A stretch of 64,000 bases of DNA from Bacteroidales bacterium (GCA_024685285.1 JAIKVZ010000031.1:123998-187997), one strand, 5' to 3'; shown: positions 33,001 to 40,054, numbered from the stretch's first letter. The notes: generated by a model from the letters alone, not told the origin. Program-made: numbers and translations.

Positions 33001-36000
33001 CGCGAGACCGAGTGGGTCTACTACGTGGTCAACGCCGAGACCGACGAGGTTGCCATAGACACTGCCATTGCCTACACCTCCAACCTGACCGTTACCGGCC
33101 TCGAAGCCAACAACGACTATGTGTTCTATGTGGCTCCGAACTGCGCCGATAGCGTCGACGCTTGGTCGCACGTGGCATTCTCCACTGTCTACAACTGCTT
33201 CCAGCCCATCGCTGCTGTTGCAACCGTCGACACCACTGCCAATACCGTCACCTTCACTGTCACCAACGACAGCCTGTGCGACGCCACCACCTTCATCTAC
33301 ACCTACTGGCCCGTTGGCGCCGACAGCCTGGCCGTCACCGTCACCGCCGGCAACAACTACCAGCCGCAGAACCTGCTGGGCTTCACCCGCTACCAGTGGA
33401 ATGTGCGTGCCGTCTGCAGCGAGAACGCCAGAAGTAAAGCCACCGCTGGCAACAACTTCAACACCTTCGGCACCCTCGCCCTGCCGTATGTTGAGGACTT
33501 CGAGGATGCCAACGGCATTTGGAACTACTGGGTCAACAACGTGCTTGAAGGTCCTGGTACCTACGGCTTCGGTCGCTACACCACAGCTGGTACCCTTATC
33601 CATGCCGGCGCAGCCAGCTACTGCTTGAGAGACCAGGGTAGTTCCACCGACATCACCCGTAGCAGCTGGGTCTCGCCCGAGTTCTATGCCGAGCCCGGCA
33701 CCAACTACATCTTCTCGGTCTGGATCTACCGCGGCAATTACTCCACATTGAAACCCAACGAAGGTATCCACATCTGGACCAGCGCCGACAACACCCTTGA
33801 CGCCAACGACAACGAGCTGATGTACATCCATCGTGAGTACACCCTCGATCCCGCCGTTGAGGAAACCGGTTGGTACCAGTACAGCGCCTTGCTGCCCACC
33901 AGCGGCGCCCAGCGCATCATCTTCGAGGGTATCAGCGAGTACGGTGCAGCCACCTACTTCGACGACTTGGTCATCCGTCCGCTCACTGCTGCAGACTATG
34001 CCACCGTCACCCTCCTCACCGACAGCCTTGGCACCGTCTATGGCGACACCACCGTCTTCCTCGGCACCGAGGTTACCATTGGCGCCACCGCTGCTGAGCA
34101 CTACCAGTTCAACAAGTGGAGCGACGGCAACACCGACAACCCGCGCGTGATACGCCTCACCAAGGACACCGTCCTCACCGCCGAGTTTGTGCCCTATCAG
34201 CACCTTGTTAGCGCCGAACCCGACGACGTGAGCCACGGTATCATCACCGGTACCGGCCGCTACGCCTACATGACCACCGCCACCCTGTTGGCTCGCGCCG
34301 CCCGCGGCTACGAGTTCTACATGTGGAGCGACAGCATCACCGACAACCCGCGCGAACTGCTCGTTGAAAGCGATACCAGCCTGGTGGCCATCTTCGGTCT
34401 GAAACGTGCCGCCGTCGACGTGATAACCCTCGTTGGCACCGACACCGCCCAGATTGCCGGCATCACCGGCACCGGCCGTTACCTCTTTGGTGACAGCGTG
34501 ACCCTCACCGCCACCGACGTCCACGGCTTCAACTTCATTGGCTGGGCCGATGACGACCAAGACACCCTCGAGGCTACCCGCACGTTCATCATGGGTGCTT
34601 CCGACACCTCCTTCACCGCCATCTACGACACCGCCGAGTTCACCCTCACCCTGCTCACCAACAATGACTCGCTCGGTACGGTCACCGGCGCAGGTACCTA
34701 TAAGTATATGCGTCAGGTAACCATCTCGGCTGTGGCCACCGGCAACAACTACTTCAGCCAGTGGAGCGACGGCAATGCCAACGCTACCCGCACCATAAGC
34801 ATTGACTCCAACATCACCCTCACCGCTATCTTCAGCGAAGTGCGGACCCACATGGTTACCCTCAACGCCAACAGCGCTCAGGGTACCGTCGAGGGCGCCG
34901 GCACTTACAACGAGGGTACCACCGTTACCGTGACTGCCACGCCCAACTACGGCTACATCTTCGCCGGTTGGAGCGACAGCAGCATGAACAACCCGTATAG
35001 CTTCGTGCTCACTCAGGACACCATACTCACCGCCAACTTCGTGTTCGACACCTTCACCGTGACTGTACAGAGCAACAACGGCACCATGGGTACCGTGAGC
35101 GAGAGCCAGCGTGTGAACTACACCGGCAGCGTGACCATCGCCGCCTACCCGGCAGCCGGCCACCGCTTCGTGATGTGGGACGACAGTGTGCAGACCAACC
35201 CGCGCACCATCACCAACGTCACCGAGAACATGACCTTCACCGCCATCTTCGCCACCAAGCAGTTCACCATCAACGCTCTGGCAATCAACGGTACTGTTGA
35301 GGGCACCGGCACCTACGACTTCGGCACCACCGCCACCCTCGTGGCCACCGCCAACACCGGTTACCACTTCGCTGGCTGGGCCGACGACACCGCCAACGCC
35401 TTCACTGCTACCCGTAACGTTGAGGTCGACACCAACCACATCTTCACCGCTCTCTTCGAGCCCAACGTGCACACTATCGCTCTCTCGTCGGCCGATACCA
35501 ACATGGGTACCGTCAACTTCAGCGACAGCACCACGTTCTTCAGCGCTCAGGTGGTTCTCCATGCCAAAGCCAAACACGGCTATGAGTTCAACGCTTGGAA
35601 CGACGGTAACACCGATTCTATCCGTGTCATCAATGTGGCCGACAGCAACTACACCTTCGTAGCCAGCTTCAAGGCTCGCAAGTTCCATGTCACCACCACC
35701 GTCAACAACACTGCTATGGGTAGTGTGACCGGCGCAGGCGACTACGACTACAACACCGACGCTGAGATTACCGCTATACCTAACGAGCACTTCGACTTCC
35801 TCTACTGGTCCGATGACAATACTCTGACCGATGCCACCCGCACCATCAGAGTGGTCAAAGACACCACCATCCGTGCCATCTTCGCTCCGCAGCGTCACCG
35901 TCTGCAACTCACCGTAAACGATACCACTCTCGGTTCGGTTGCTGTTACCGGTACCAACGTCACCGACACCACTGTTGCCTACAACTCCAGTGTCAGCGTG

Positions 36001-37272
36001 ACCGCCACTCCTGTTACCGGCTACCACCTCGCCTACTGGAGCGACGATACCACCAACACAAGAGCTACTCGTAACATCATAGTCACCGAAGACATGACCG
36101 TCACCGCTGTCTTCGCCATCGACTACTACACTCTGGCTCTTGAACCTAACCGTGCCGAGCGTGTCGACACCCTCATAGGTGGCGGTCGTTACGCCTACAA
36201 CACCACTGCCACTATCGAGGCCGAGGCTGCTGAAGGCTACTACTTCCGCTTCTGGGTCAAGTACGGCACCACCGACACCATCTACGACAACCCCGCTACT
36301 GTCACCATCACCGCCAACACCCGTTACATAGCTCACTTCGACGCTCGTCCCGCTACCATTAACGTCAGCGTCAACGACGCCGCCATGGGTGTGGCCCTCA
36401 TCAACGACAGTCTCACCACCTACACCACCATCTACGGCCAGCAGGTCAACCTCAAGGCTGTGGCATTCGACGGATACCGCTTCGTCAACTGGAGCGATGC
36501 CGACACCAATGCAGTGCGTGTGTATGTGCTGAACAGCGACAGCGTGAACCTCACTGCCAACTTCGAGCTCATACCTCCCACCACTGGTGTTGTGACACTC
36601 AACGTCAGCGGCAATGGCAACGGCGAGGTGTTTGGCGCCGGTGAGTATAACCTTGGCGACACCATCACCATCATCGCACGTCCTGCCGCCCACAGCCACT
36701 TCGTGACCTGGAGCGACGGCGTGACCGACACCCTCCGCACTCTCGTTGTGGTCAGCGACACCACCATCACCGCCGAGTTCGTCCTCGACCAGCACACCGT
36801 TACACTGCTCGCCGTCTGCGACAGCGCTAACATGACTGTTCCTGCCGAACTCTACGATGGCGCCGGTATCTTCGACTTCAACACCATGCACACCATCACA
36901 GCCCGCAGCAACGAGCACTTCCACTTCGTGAAGTGGGTCTGCGGTACTGTTGAGCGCACCGACAGCGTAGTGACCTTCATGGTCACCAGCGACACCACCT
37001 TCACCGCCGTCTACGAATACGTGAGCGGTGGTAGCCACGAAGGCATTGACGACGTCGAGGAAGGCCTCAATGTCGACATCTATGCCGCCGAAGGCCAGAT
37101 CTTCGTACGTGGTGCCGAGCAGCACATGGTCTATGTGTACGACGCTGTGGGTCGCCTGGTGATGAGCCAGAAGGCCAACGCCGAGCTCGTGGCAATGCCC
37201 ATGAGAGCCACCGGAGTCTACGTGGTCAAGGTTGACGGCGCTGCCGCCCGCCGCGTGGCCGTGGTGCGCTAA
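21076..37272 (+). CDS. Giant T9SS-targeted multidomain surface protein (about 5,400 aa): Fn3-like and cleaved-adhesin/jelly-roll modules, 14 InlB-like B-repeats, T9SS type A sorting domain
   Basis: Signal peptide MRRYLQRLLLIAALCVPWAMGAQ; repeated modules; C-terminal VYDAVGRLVMSQ...GVYVVKVDGAAARRVAVVR. Confidence 0.9.
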   Translation: MRRYLQRLLLIAALCVPWAMGAQETLTVADGTNTSTTMPVYQTWMDSQPRTQLIYPEGRLVDMIGSEITKIKFYYNTTSTPGWSAQDLTIRLGIVDDSVFSSNTYYDTTGMTVVYTGLFPNNNGECELVFTTPFEYNGGNLLFAINDNVSGGSYSPTVPFKGKTTASGTKNGLYSYSTSISSTNFLPKITFTYEAGGCGNPRNFVVTAQTSSSVSFIWNKSKTGLEEGTGYQYVVVPADSTPSWTSPLTTTDTFCTVSGLAANTAYDLWIRSNCGTEQSRGTVFSFRTGCEAMNILPYSCNFDDSPAGSSNITNHPNFAFCWSRYEAPSADAAYRAYPYIYSGANAYSGTNAILFNVATSYNANYPASEFASFPQIAGSIAPSGLRVSFYARTSSTTSTDMVVVGVMTDPHDTTTFAPCDTVMVTGNTYHRYFASLASYSDITGGDYVTLRVRRVQTGGSDLYVDDAALETMPTCFEPLNPVATGTIYNSTSLSWTPQGTETEWRIQWRHVDSTEWNTVTGVTTNPYTVTGFDGLNEYELRVAAVCGSNVSGYSEVLTISTPCAPVNVTEDGFEYNFDNSAYNGTSTTSDFTIQCWHRLHNSTSTYIYPYQYSYASYAHSSPGLLYFYLSTTASYASSQFAVLPEVAEDVNTLRMAFYARVSVTGIKFVVGVMTDPTDSTTFVGVDTIQYTVTGSYTRTVVDFADYVGTGKYIAIKLSREFSATGYLYLDDVSLSVKSSCPTPTGLVATAASPETIQASWNAAAGATSYSVRLYESSLYNPENPDQNAMITINAGTDTSILLTGYGHDETTDMDITVSDQSIRYNHEYVVVVRANCGTTPADWSAGVKVSTPFDCDGDAYRDITVGTGTTNSSASSMGYTYLSSSYLRSFGVQLLTGAELKDMDIYEGDIRSVAWFMPSGAALNNVPMRIYMAHTDTTGLAVADTGRFNPRTMQLVWQGNMNWRQDQWLDFELTTPFHYAGTDSNLVIRVEIDTCLYRMRATGETGTYSYIRTTSRTGRSLYSYTSTSQYCYSTANFANVRLKMCVEEPYCFRLLSLKAEAIEDQPTAVRLTWKKDPRDLNNQGFLIFYGPDTLEGNPETTLGFTDYTGLNPIAATDTTCVVTGLNSNSQYRFFIQSYCGAVEDGVSEFVESNVVRTTCAPQEWPYTIGFERTADELSSSSSAANFGVYCWNRLTNYNRPYAYSSSSYAHEGTYSLYWSFDTIDTNYAIAVLPEMEESLDEAQMVFWARTNAGDTARLIFCSIIDDSLASLEPFDTVLVIGSTMTEYNKVLANISLPTGYERLALTVAKGDVLWLDDITVREDPGTLKPKSFAIVDGSLSQFGADFVFVDVDNSPRAPQYQIGIVSGEEWDAEDEEMVLINITRTDDNDTVYASATTLDPNVRYVAAVRAINPNQENEAKRTSEWSDPTPVFTTLCEPISAAELPYYEGFENVYSKVYTSYNATATASTPGVTYALKNSDVSCWDFAVTEGTPMAYIGKNATYRYDGDQYLVLASNSAQAYAYAVLPIFDNPVEYLRMSFYYRNHSTTSSNYALELGYVTNNQYDSTFVKIADFPVNNTYQFVDYIFNMDTVAVPNNANVRLAFRARYYSVYIDSITVFEAPACQYPRYFAATGENTAYTMPLRWVNSDLGADGIVRWDVMYIGGEDTLIRSIDADVDNDSVIRLQGQIVSCDTVWTDTTHTEYSLTNIVREADTMAFVLPNLNANTTYTLRIRSVGEYSGETFVSDWSQPISSALTRTLSDATDIIVARATYPEGVWVETNTDTATREITVTVDYGTPLNAIKLTLLGSPSNTGIYIDNMATPFSDTISYNFVIERTIIVRAEDTNITGEWTLIVEPELCTYPRNIAFSNIARRTFTASWQILDSRIYQYDIWADTLTLTDEALDTLPFVTVNDTTYNFEGLRRAHTYNVYVRAHCSNGELSRWAVAEVTTEDMPCSAESQPIIIGTATTTSKYLPMTTNYNYGYGQMLFKASELGQTGKINKISFNVSALATSTSYEPHYIFYVALTDLTELTASSYVPASELTQVGVVTEITQTGWYDIDLPEDIVIDGTKNLVIAVANQSGVWSGGPNFYYSSSSGTVVERHNDSYSEYGDPFNTSYALSATTYRPNIKFGFCIPGDPCPAVDTLYVEKNLDDPTEVTLHWTAEGDYASLYHLYVITDTNNFNPDSSTGYIIVNNADSVVVEELDANTQHFAYLKVFCQADGIDDGSSNWVPLTFKTNSYCRVPENVVMTKTGKKTVNLTYDFDATQAANYRYIVSTSVLTDNALETATPTMAHIDTNDINIELPEYSTFYHIYIGNDCGGTDGVSPYYYAGTVRTSDACPAPENLKVTEIDVTGALVTWKPAQFTDETTWQVNVTGTGVNQTFTVTDTFAVVTGLMPEQNYTVSVSTMCNETPGTAATRQFTTIAYVPCTQIGEGTSAYYYVPSSGYYHYSYTQTVFTPGELNNVGEIASIAYNYIIDSGTVHHLDIYMGTTAGDVSSAFATVTNFRHVFSGLHHFTNANGGWSSIALDSTFTYDGSANLVIAVYRNNVGETNYGSTARFGYHSATGMTRYRQSDSEFQIAADGNNSGTTAGTATANRPNMKICFNNEFGGCLPVTHLVTRDITTNSVTASWYKGGTETSWEYVNVGLGSDGDASATTDSALNANAQTTTNYTLTINNLEPDHAYTLYVRPVCTDTAADQPAWRAVSYMTKISCYAPNAVDTWRNTDVPEDSIDYRHIALIARHTDSVNNNLDLENFEYQVWPYANPQAGDTVTFLAGDSVTIGAERMRPGYFMAWRVRGICQPGDSSRWVQSYASIFDSLTLPYYENFNQNNTVTRMLWRGHSDIDDSTATYPNIAATSYYYIRFHSGESTTNISHEQYAVGPIMRDPVNTMMLTFHAWQSSTASAATKTLILGYPANDTTFVPIDTLEVTATAAASANLFEYYLDELPDSIHRIAFKWLNTGTATYQYTYVDDVTLDTLPACRKPVDFAVAENNKAYAATLKWRAINGEQNWLLRYRASADTVDTDLNIAAADATLDEGVYYYELTGLNTRTAYVANIYSLCGEDTSLVANNTVRFTTLSDTAYIQRMSIASPAGAQIGNAVFDHASKRIDMVLRAGEDITDVALAFVLNPASGTYMMWGNDTVVSGDNSFDFTYGQLFTVYPPAADAQPFNWNVYVTEEACPSIYDLRVTDLGRSYAELEWKVGQAASMAAPQTQFVLQLKHNAEVLSTDTITVEADSIVRAYRLEGIHRATNYTVSIKSVCKDTWSQSVDFTTPDLPCDPTQGGEPITIGTGTGTSRYFAGSCYYNYGATQFLFTASELGSALPINKFYVHVSTPDEDYLPDYQIYMANTTRTSLAASTYLTASELTYVGSFASAIVDTGWLEIPLENTFNYDGTSNLVIAMFNQTGEYSSSLYINYTSASGKGLYRYDDDEESRGDVNTGGNYTATSYRPNIRFEGCVPVAPCVAPEGLTVQLTGEGTTSAAFTWQRPDNDGDSIYRAVVLRADDTVEIDSLTVFNYEGNGLGFSVDTLVPYTDYVVYVMSVCGNGDGNSPTWSEQTFRTNSTCRTPSNLVATLTGKNQVTLTWDGDNTEDTTVTLQANNFSVIVSYSPVENFDSAVFDTTGLDATTYVIDGLAYTDTVYIYIANVCEDGSYSPFVGTSIVTAEQCAAPVNFAASEIGLTGARLSWERGYMSDETQWMVHLTDFGLIDTTYVVDTNSFVVTSLYTDMDYEATLSYVCGEDTIIGDTIEFHTLARQACMVVGTGTSGAAYLFGANTNYKYGYGQSLYTAEEIGNTGTVSSIAFKVTSAATAAYNANTNYTVYMALTNLTTLSASDFVPYSSLTQVATITDMGDTGWYEITLPDPIELDGTQNVVIAVANNTTEYSGHPNFSYTSVTGMTVYRQSDGTPAYGDPTNVSYAMSTTSTRTNVRFCFDLPEESDCGAAVSNLAFSGSTDTTATFSWYSGARETEWVYYVVNAETDEVAIDTAIAYTSNLTVTGLEANNDYVFYVAPNCADSVDAWSHVAFSTVYNCFQPIAAVATVDTTANTVTFTVTNDSLCDATTFIYTYWPVGADSLAVTVTAGNNYQPQNLLGFTRYQWNVRAVCSENARSKATAGNNFNTFGTLALPYVEDFEDANGIWNYWVNNVLEGPGTYGFGRYTTAGTLIHAGAASYCLRDQGSSTDITRSSWVSPEFYAEPGTNYIFSVWIYRGNYSTLKPNEGIHIWTSADNTLDANDNELMYIHREYTLDPAVEETGWYQYSALLPTSGAQRIIFEGISEYGAATYFDDLVIRPLTAADYATVTLLTDSLGTVYGDTTVFLGTEVTIGATAAEHYQFNKWSDGNTDNPRVIRLTKDTVLTAEFVPYQHLVSAEPDDVSHGIITGTGRYAYMTTATLLARAARGYEFYMWSDSITDNPRELLVESDTSLVAIFGLKRAAVDVITLVGTDTAQIAGITGTGRYLFGDSVTLTATDVHGFNFIGWADDDQDTLEATRTFIMGASDTSFTAIYDTAEFTLTLLTNNDSLGTVTGAGTYKYMRQVTISAVATGNNYFSQWSDGNANATRTISIDSNITLTAIFSEVRTHMVTLNANSAQGTVEGAGTYNEGTTVTVTATPNYGYIFAGWSDSSMNNPYSFVLTQDTILTANFVFDTFTVTVQSNNGTMGTVSESQRVNYTGSVTIAAYPAAGHRFVMWDDSVQTNPRTITNVTENMTFTAIFATKQFTINALAINGTVEGTGTYDFGTTATLVATANTGYHFAGWADDTANAFTATRNVEVDTNHIFTALFEPNVHTIALSSADTNMGTVNFSDSTTFFSAQVVLHAKAKHGYEFNAWNDGNTDSIRVINVADSNYTFVASFKARKFHVTTTVNNTAMGSVTGAGDYDYNTDAEITAIPNEHFDFLYWSDDNTLTDATRTIRVVKDTTIRAIFAPQRHRLQLTVNDTTLGSVAVTGTNVTDTTVAYNSSVSVTATPVTGYHLAYWSDDTTNTRATRNIIVTEDMTVTAVFAIDYYTLALEPNRAERVDTLIGGGRYAYNTTATIEAEAAEGYYFRFWVKYGTTDTIYDNPATVTITANTRYIAHFDARPATINVSVNDAAMGVALINDSLTTYTTIYGQQVNLKAVAFDGYRFVNWSDADTNAVRVYVLNSDSVNLTANFELIPPTTGVVTLNVSGNGNGEVFGAGEYNLGDTITIIARPAAHSHFVTWSDGVTDTLRTLVVVSDTTITAEFVLDQHTVTLLAVCDSANMTVPAELYDGAGIFDFNTMHTITARSNEHFHFVKWVCGTVERTDSVVTFMVTSDTTFTAVYEYVSGGSHEGIDDVEEGLNVDIYAAEGQIFVRGAEQHMVYVYDAVGRLVMSQKANAELVAMPMRATGVYVVKVDGAAARRVAVVR
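29024..29045 (+). repeat. Intragenic copy of the dispersed G-rich repeat (ACGTCGGGTTAGGTTCGGATGG)
   Basis: Shares GTCGGGTTAGGTTCGG with intergenic copies; introduces rare GGG-TTA codons in a GC-rich reading frame. Confidence 0.6.
34000..37020 (+). repeat. Fourteen tandem ~70-aa InlB-like B-repeat (Listeria-Bacteroides type) units within the giant protein
   Basis: Recurring pattern G.V.G.G.Y..G..VT..A....Y.F..WSD...N.R...V..DTT.TA.F counted 14 times. Confidence 0.88.
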
Positions 37273-37333
37273 GCACTCGGAGTAACAACTGCAACCTCTT
37301 GGGAGACAGATAATCCCAACCGTAATACACCCC

Positions 37334-37370
37334 GCGGGGGCCGTGCCGGAAAGCACGGCCCCCGCTTTTT
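37334..37370 (+). terminator. Rho-independent terminator of giant gene
   Basis: 13-bp perfect stem GCGGGGGCCGTGC/GCACGGCCCCCGC then TTTTT. Confidence 0.9.
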
Positions 37371-37428
37371 ACTGCCAACTTTTCAGAAAATTCTGCAACA
37401 ATTGGGGTTTCCCCTGAAAAAAAGTTCG

Positions 37429-37436
37429 TACTTTTG
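37429..37436 (+). promoter_or_regulatory. -7 element TACTTTTG upstream of Ser-rich protein
   Basis: TAnnTTTG match 33 nt upstream of ATG 37470. Confidence 0.55.
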
Positions 37437-37469
37437 CAGCAGAAAACCAAAACAAAGAAAGGAGATATT

Positions 37470-38582
37470 ATGAAAACCACCAAGCTCTTGTCAATCATGC
37501 TTCTCGGCGTAGCCCTGAGCGTAACCCCCGCCATGGCACAACGCGGCGGCGGCCACGCCAGCTCATCGAGCCGCAGCAGCAGTAGCAGCTCCATGTCGTC
37601 GAGTCGCAGCAGCGGCAGCTCTATGTCGTCGAGTCGCAGTAGCAGCTCCATGTCCTCGTCGCGCAGCAGTTCGTCTTACAGCTCGCCGCGCAGCAGCAGT
37701 TCGTCGAGCCGCAGCAGCTCCTCCTACTCGCCCTCACACAGCAGCAGCTTCTCTGGCAGCCGCTCGGCCACCAGCAGCCGCTCTGTCTACAGCGGTAGCA
37801 GTTCGCGCAGCAGCGCCTCCTCGTCAACCCCCTCGCACCGCACTGAGGTCGGGTCAAGGTCGGGTCAAGGTCGGGTTAAGGTCGGATCAAGCACCTCTTC
37901 GGCCGACCGTAGCGTGTCTCACGACGCAGCCACCCGCACCACCCCCGGCACCCGCACCTATACCCCTCCCTCGCGTCGCCCCGGAGGTTCGCACTATAGC
38001 CCCGGCTCTGCCTCGGCCGCAGGCCCCGCCGTCAAAGGCGCACGCCCCTCGGCAGGCAGCACAGGCGTTGTGGGCCGTCCCACCGACAGCTATGCCCGTC
38101 CCGGCCGTCCCGGCGGCGTAATGCCCCGCTCGGACCGCCCCATGCGCCCGGCACCCTACTTCCACCACCCGGTGCATCACCACAGAATACACTGCCACCC
38201 CATCTACTGGCACCCCGTGCCTCCGCGCCCGTGGTATTGGCCCGGCTTCTGGGGCTACTGCAACAGCTACTGGTATGACTACCATGTGACCGATGTGGTT
38301 GTGGTGCGCGAGTATGTAAACCGCACTTACGGGGTCGATATGATAGACTACGCCATGTCGGGCGACATAATGTACGCCCTTGTCAGAGACGGCAGCAAGG
38401 TCTACCTGCAAATCTACGACCGTGAGGACCACCTGCTGGCCGAGCAGCCCATACACCGCAAATACTGCAAGCTGGCCATCGACAGCGAGAACGGCGGCTG
38501 CTGGGTGCTGAAGAACAAAGACAAAGACCCCCTGCTCTTCATCTACTCCGAAGGCGAACTCCTGATATACGAAGCCGACTAA
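37470..38582 (+). CDS. Secreted Ser-rich low-complexity protein with His/Trp/Pro-rich central region
   Basis: Signal peptide MKTTKLLSIMLLGVALSVTPAMAQ; SSSSRSSSSS tract; HHPVHHHRIHCHPIYWHPVPPRPWYWPGFWGY segment. Confidence 0.8.
   Translation: MKTTKLLSIMLLGVALSVTPAMAQRGGGHASSSSRSSSSSSMSSSRSSGSSMSSSRSSSSMSSSRSSSSYSSPRSSSSSSRSSSSYSPSHSSSFSGSRSATSSRSVYSGSSSRSSASSSTPSHRTEVGSRSGQGRVKVGSSTSSADRSVSHDAATRTTPGTRTYTPPSRRPGGSHYSPGSASAAGPAVKGARPSAGSTGVVGRPTDSYARPGRPGGVMPRSDRPMRPAPYFHHPVHHHRIHCHPIYWHPVPPRPWYWPGFWGYCNSYWYDYHVTDVVVVREYVNRTYGVDMIDYAMSGDIMYALVRDGSKVYLQIYDREDHLLAEQPIHRKYCKLAIDSENGGCWVLKNKDKDPLLFIYSEGELLIYEAD
37587..37670 (+). repeat. 27-30-nt tandem repeat (AGCTCCATGTCGTCGAGTCGCAGCAG...) about 3 units
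   Basis: Units start at 37587, 37617 and 37644, encoding SSMSSSRSS. Confidence 0.75.
37845..37888 (+). repeat. Four tandem copies of the 11-nt G-rich repeat inside the Ser-rich CDS
   Basis: GAGGTCGGGTC AAGGTCGGGTC AAGGTCGGGTT AAGGTCGGATC, in frame as EVGSRSGQGRVKVGS. Confidence 0.93.
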
Positions 38583-38607
38583 AAGAAAGCATACATTTCG
38601 ATACTGC

Positions 38608-38637
38608 GAGGCGCCCGCACTGATGTGCGGGCGCCTC
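38608..38637. terminator. Bidirectional hairpin between convergent genes
   Basis: 13-bp perfect stem GAGGCGCCCGCAC-TGAT-GTGCGGGCGCCTC. Confidence 0.75.
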
Positions 38638-38667
38638 CGTTGTTATTTATATGTTTTCTGCTCTGAC

Positions 38668-39870
38668 TTATTGCAGCTTGGCCAGGGCCTCTTTGATGCG
38701 GCGGAGGGCTTCGCGCAGCAGGTCCTCGCTGGTGGCATAGCTGAGGCGTATGCAGCTGTCGTCGCCGAAGGCGCTACCCATAACGGTGGCCACGTTGGCC
38801 TCGTTGATCAGGTAGAAGGCCATGTCGGTGCTGTTCTCAATCTTCTTGCCGTTGAAACTCTTGCCGTAGTAGGAGCTGCAATCGGGGAAGAAGTAGAAGG
38901 CGCCCTGCGGCATACGCACCTTGAGTCCGGGTATGTCGCACAGCAGTTTGTAGACCATGTCGCGACGGCGACGGAAAGTCTCGCGCATATCGATAATGTC
39001 TTTCGATGTTGTGGGGTCCATCAGCATGGCCTCGACAGTGGCTTTCTGGGCAATGGAGCAGGTGGCGCTGGTTACCTGGCCCTGCAGCTTGTTGCAGGCT
39101 TTGGCGATGACGAGGGGGGCTCCGATGAAGCCGATACGCCAGCCGGTCATGGCGAAGCCCTTGGCTACGCCGTTGACGGTGACAACGCGCTCCTTGACCT
39201 CGGGGAACTGGGCTATGCTCTGGTGCTTGCCCACGAAATTGATATGCTCGTATATCTCGTCGGATACAACAAAGAGGTTCTCATGCTTGGCGACCACCTC
39301 GGCGATGCCTTTCAGCTCCTCTTTGGAGTAGAGCATACCGGTGGGGTTGCTGGGCGAGGAGAACATGATGAGTTTTGTCTTCGGGGTGATGGCGGCCTCG
39401 AGTTGCTCAGGGGTCACCTTGAAGTCGTTCTCCAAAGATGTCTTCACGTAGATGGGGATGCCGCCGGCCAGACGGACGAACTCCTTATAGGAGACCCAGT
39501 AGGGGGTGGGGATGATGACCTCGTCGCCCGGGTTGACGAGCACCTGCACCACCTGGTAGAGAGCCTGTTTGCCACCGGTGCTGACAACAATCTGCTCAGG
39601 CTTGTATTCCAGCCCGTTATCGCGGAGGAATTTGGCACTGATAGCCTCGCGCAGGTCGGCATAGCCCGGCACGGGAGGATAGTGGGTGAAGTTGTCGTCG
39701 ATAGCCTTTTTGGCGGCCTCTTTCACCTGCTCGGGCGTGTTGAAGTCGGGCTCGCCTATCGAGAGGCTGATAACGTCCTTGCCTTGGGCCTTGAGTTCGC
39801 GGGCCTTGGCGGTCATGGCCAGAGTCTCGCTCTCAGCCATATTGATGATTCTATTAGAAAGAATTTCCAT
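38668..39870 (-). CDS. Pyridoxal-phosphate aminotransferase, aspartate aminotransferase family
   Basis: SLSIGEPDFNTP, FSSPSNPTGMLYSKEEL, NGVAKGFAMTGWRIGF; start placed at 39870. Confidence 0.92.
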   Translation of the reverse strand: MEILSNRIINMAESETLAMTAKARELKAQGKDVISLSIGEPDFNTPEQVKEAAKKAIDDNFTHYPPVPGYADLREAISAKFLRDNGLEYKPEQIVVSTGGKQALYQVVQVLVNPGDEVIIPTPYWVSYKEFVRLAGGIPIYVKTSLENDFKVTPEQLEAAITPKTKLIMFSSPSNPTGMLYSKEELKGIAEVVAKHENLFVVSDEIYEHINFVGKHQSIAQFPEVKERVVTVNGVAKGFAMTGWRIGFIGAPLVIAKACNKLQGQVTSATCSIAQKATVEAMLMDPTTSKDIIDMRETFRRRRDMVYKLLCDIPGLKVRMPQGAFYFFPDCSSYYGKSFNGKKIENSTDMAFYLINEANVATVMGSAFGDDSCIRLSYATSEDLLREALRRIKEALAKLQ

Positions 39871-40054
39871 GAGTTGATATTTTTGGTTTGGAAGTGCAAA
39901 GGTACGCATTTTTTTTGAACCAGCCGAAAAATTCTTTCCGAGGACGAGAGGCAACACCTTAAATGTGGCGTACCTAACGCAGTTTGACATACCCATTTAG
40001 GTTTTGGCAGACGGTTTAGACGCGAAAAAAAATCCACAATTCAGAATTTATTTG

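Noticed and set aside
21034-37272. CRISPR array or DNA tandem-repeat locus
   Set aside because: Periodicity is at protein-module level with diverged nucleotides; no short identical direct repeats with uniform spacers.
32500-37356. 1,618-aa ORF antisense to the giant surface gene (and the similar 24718-27138 antisense ORF)
   Set aside because: Explained by high-GC third positions and repetitive codon use of the sense gene; composition (Gly/Val/His-rich) is typical of antisense translation, no recognisable domains.
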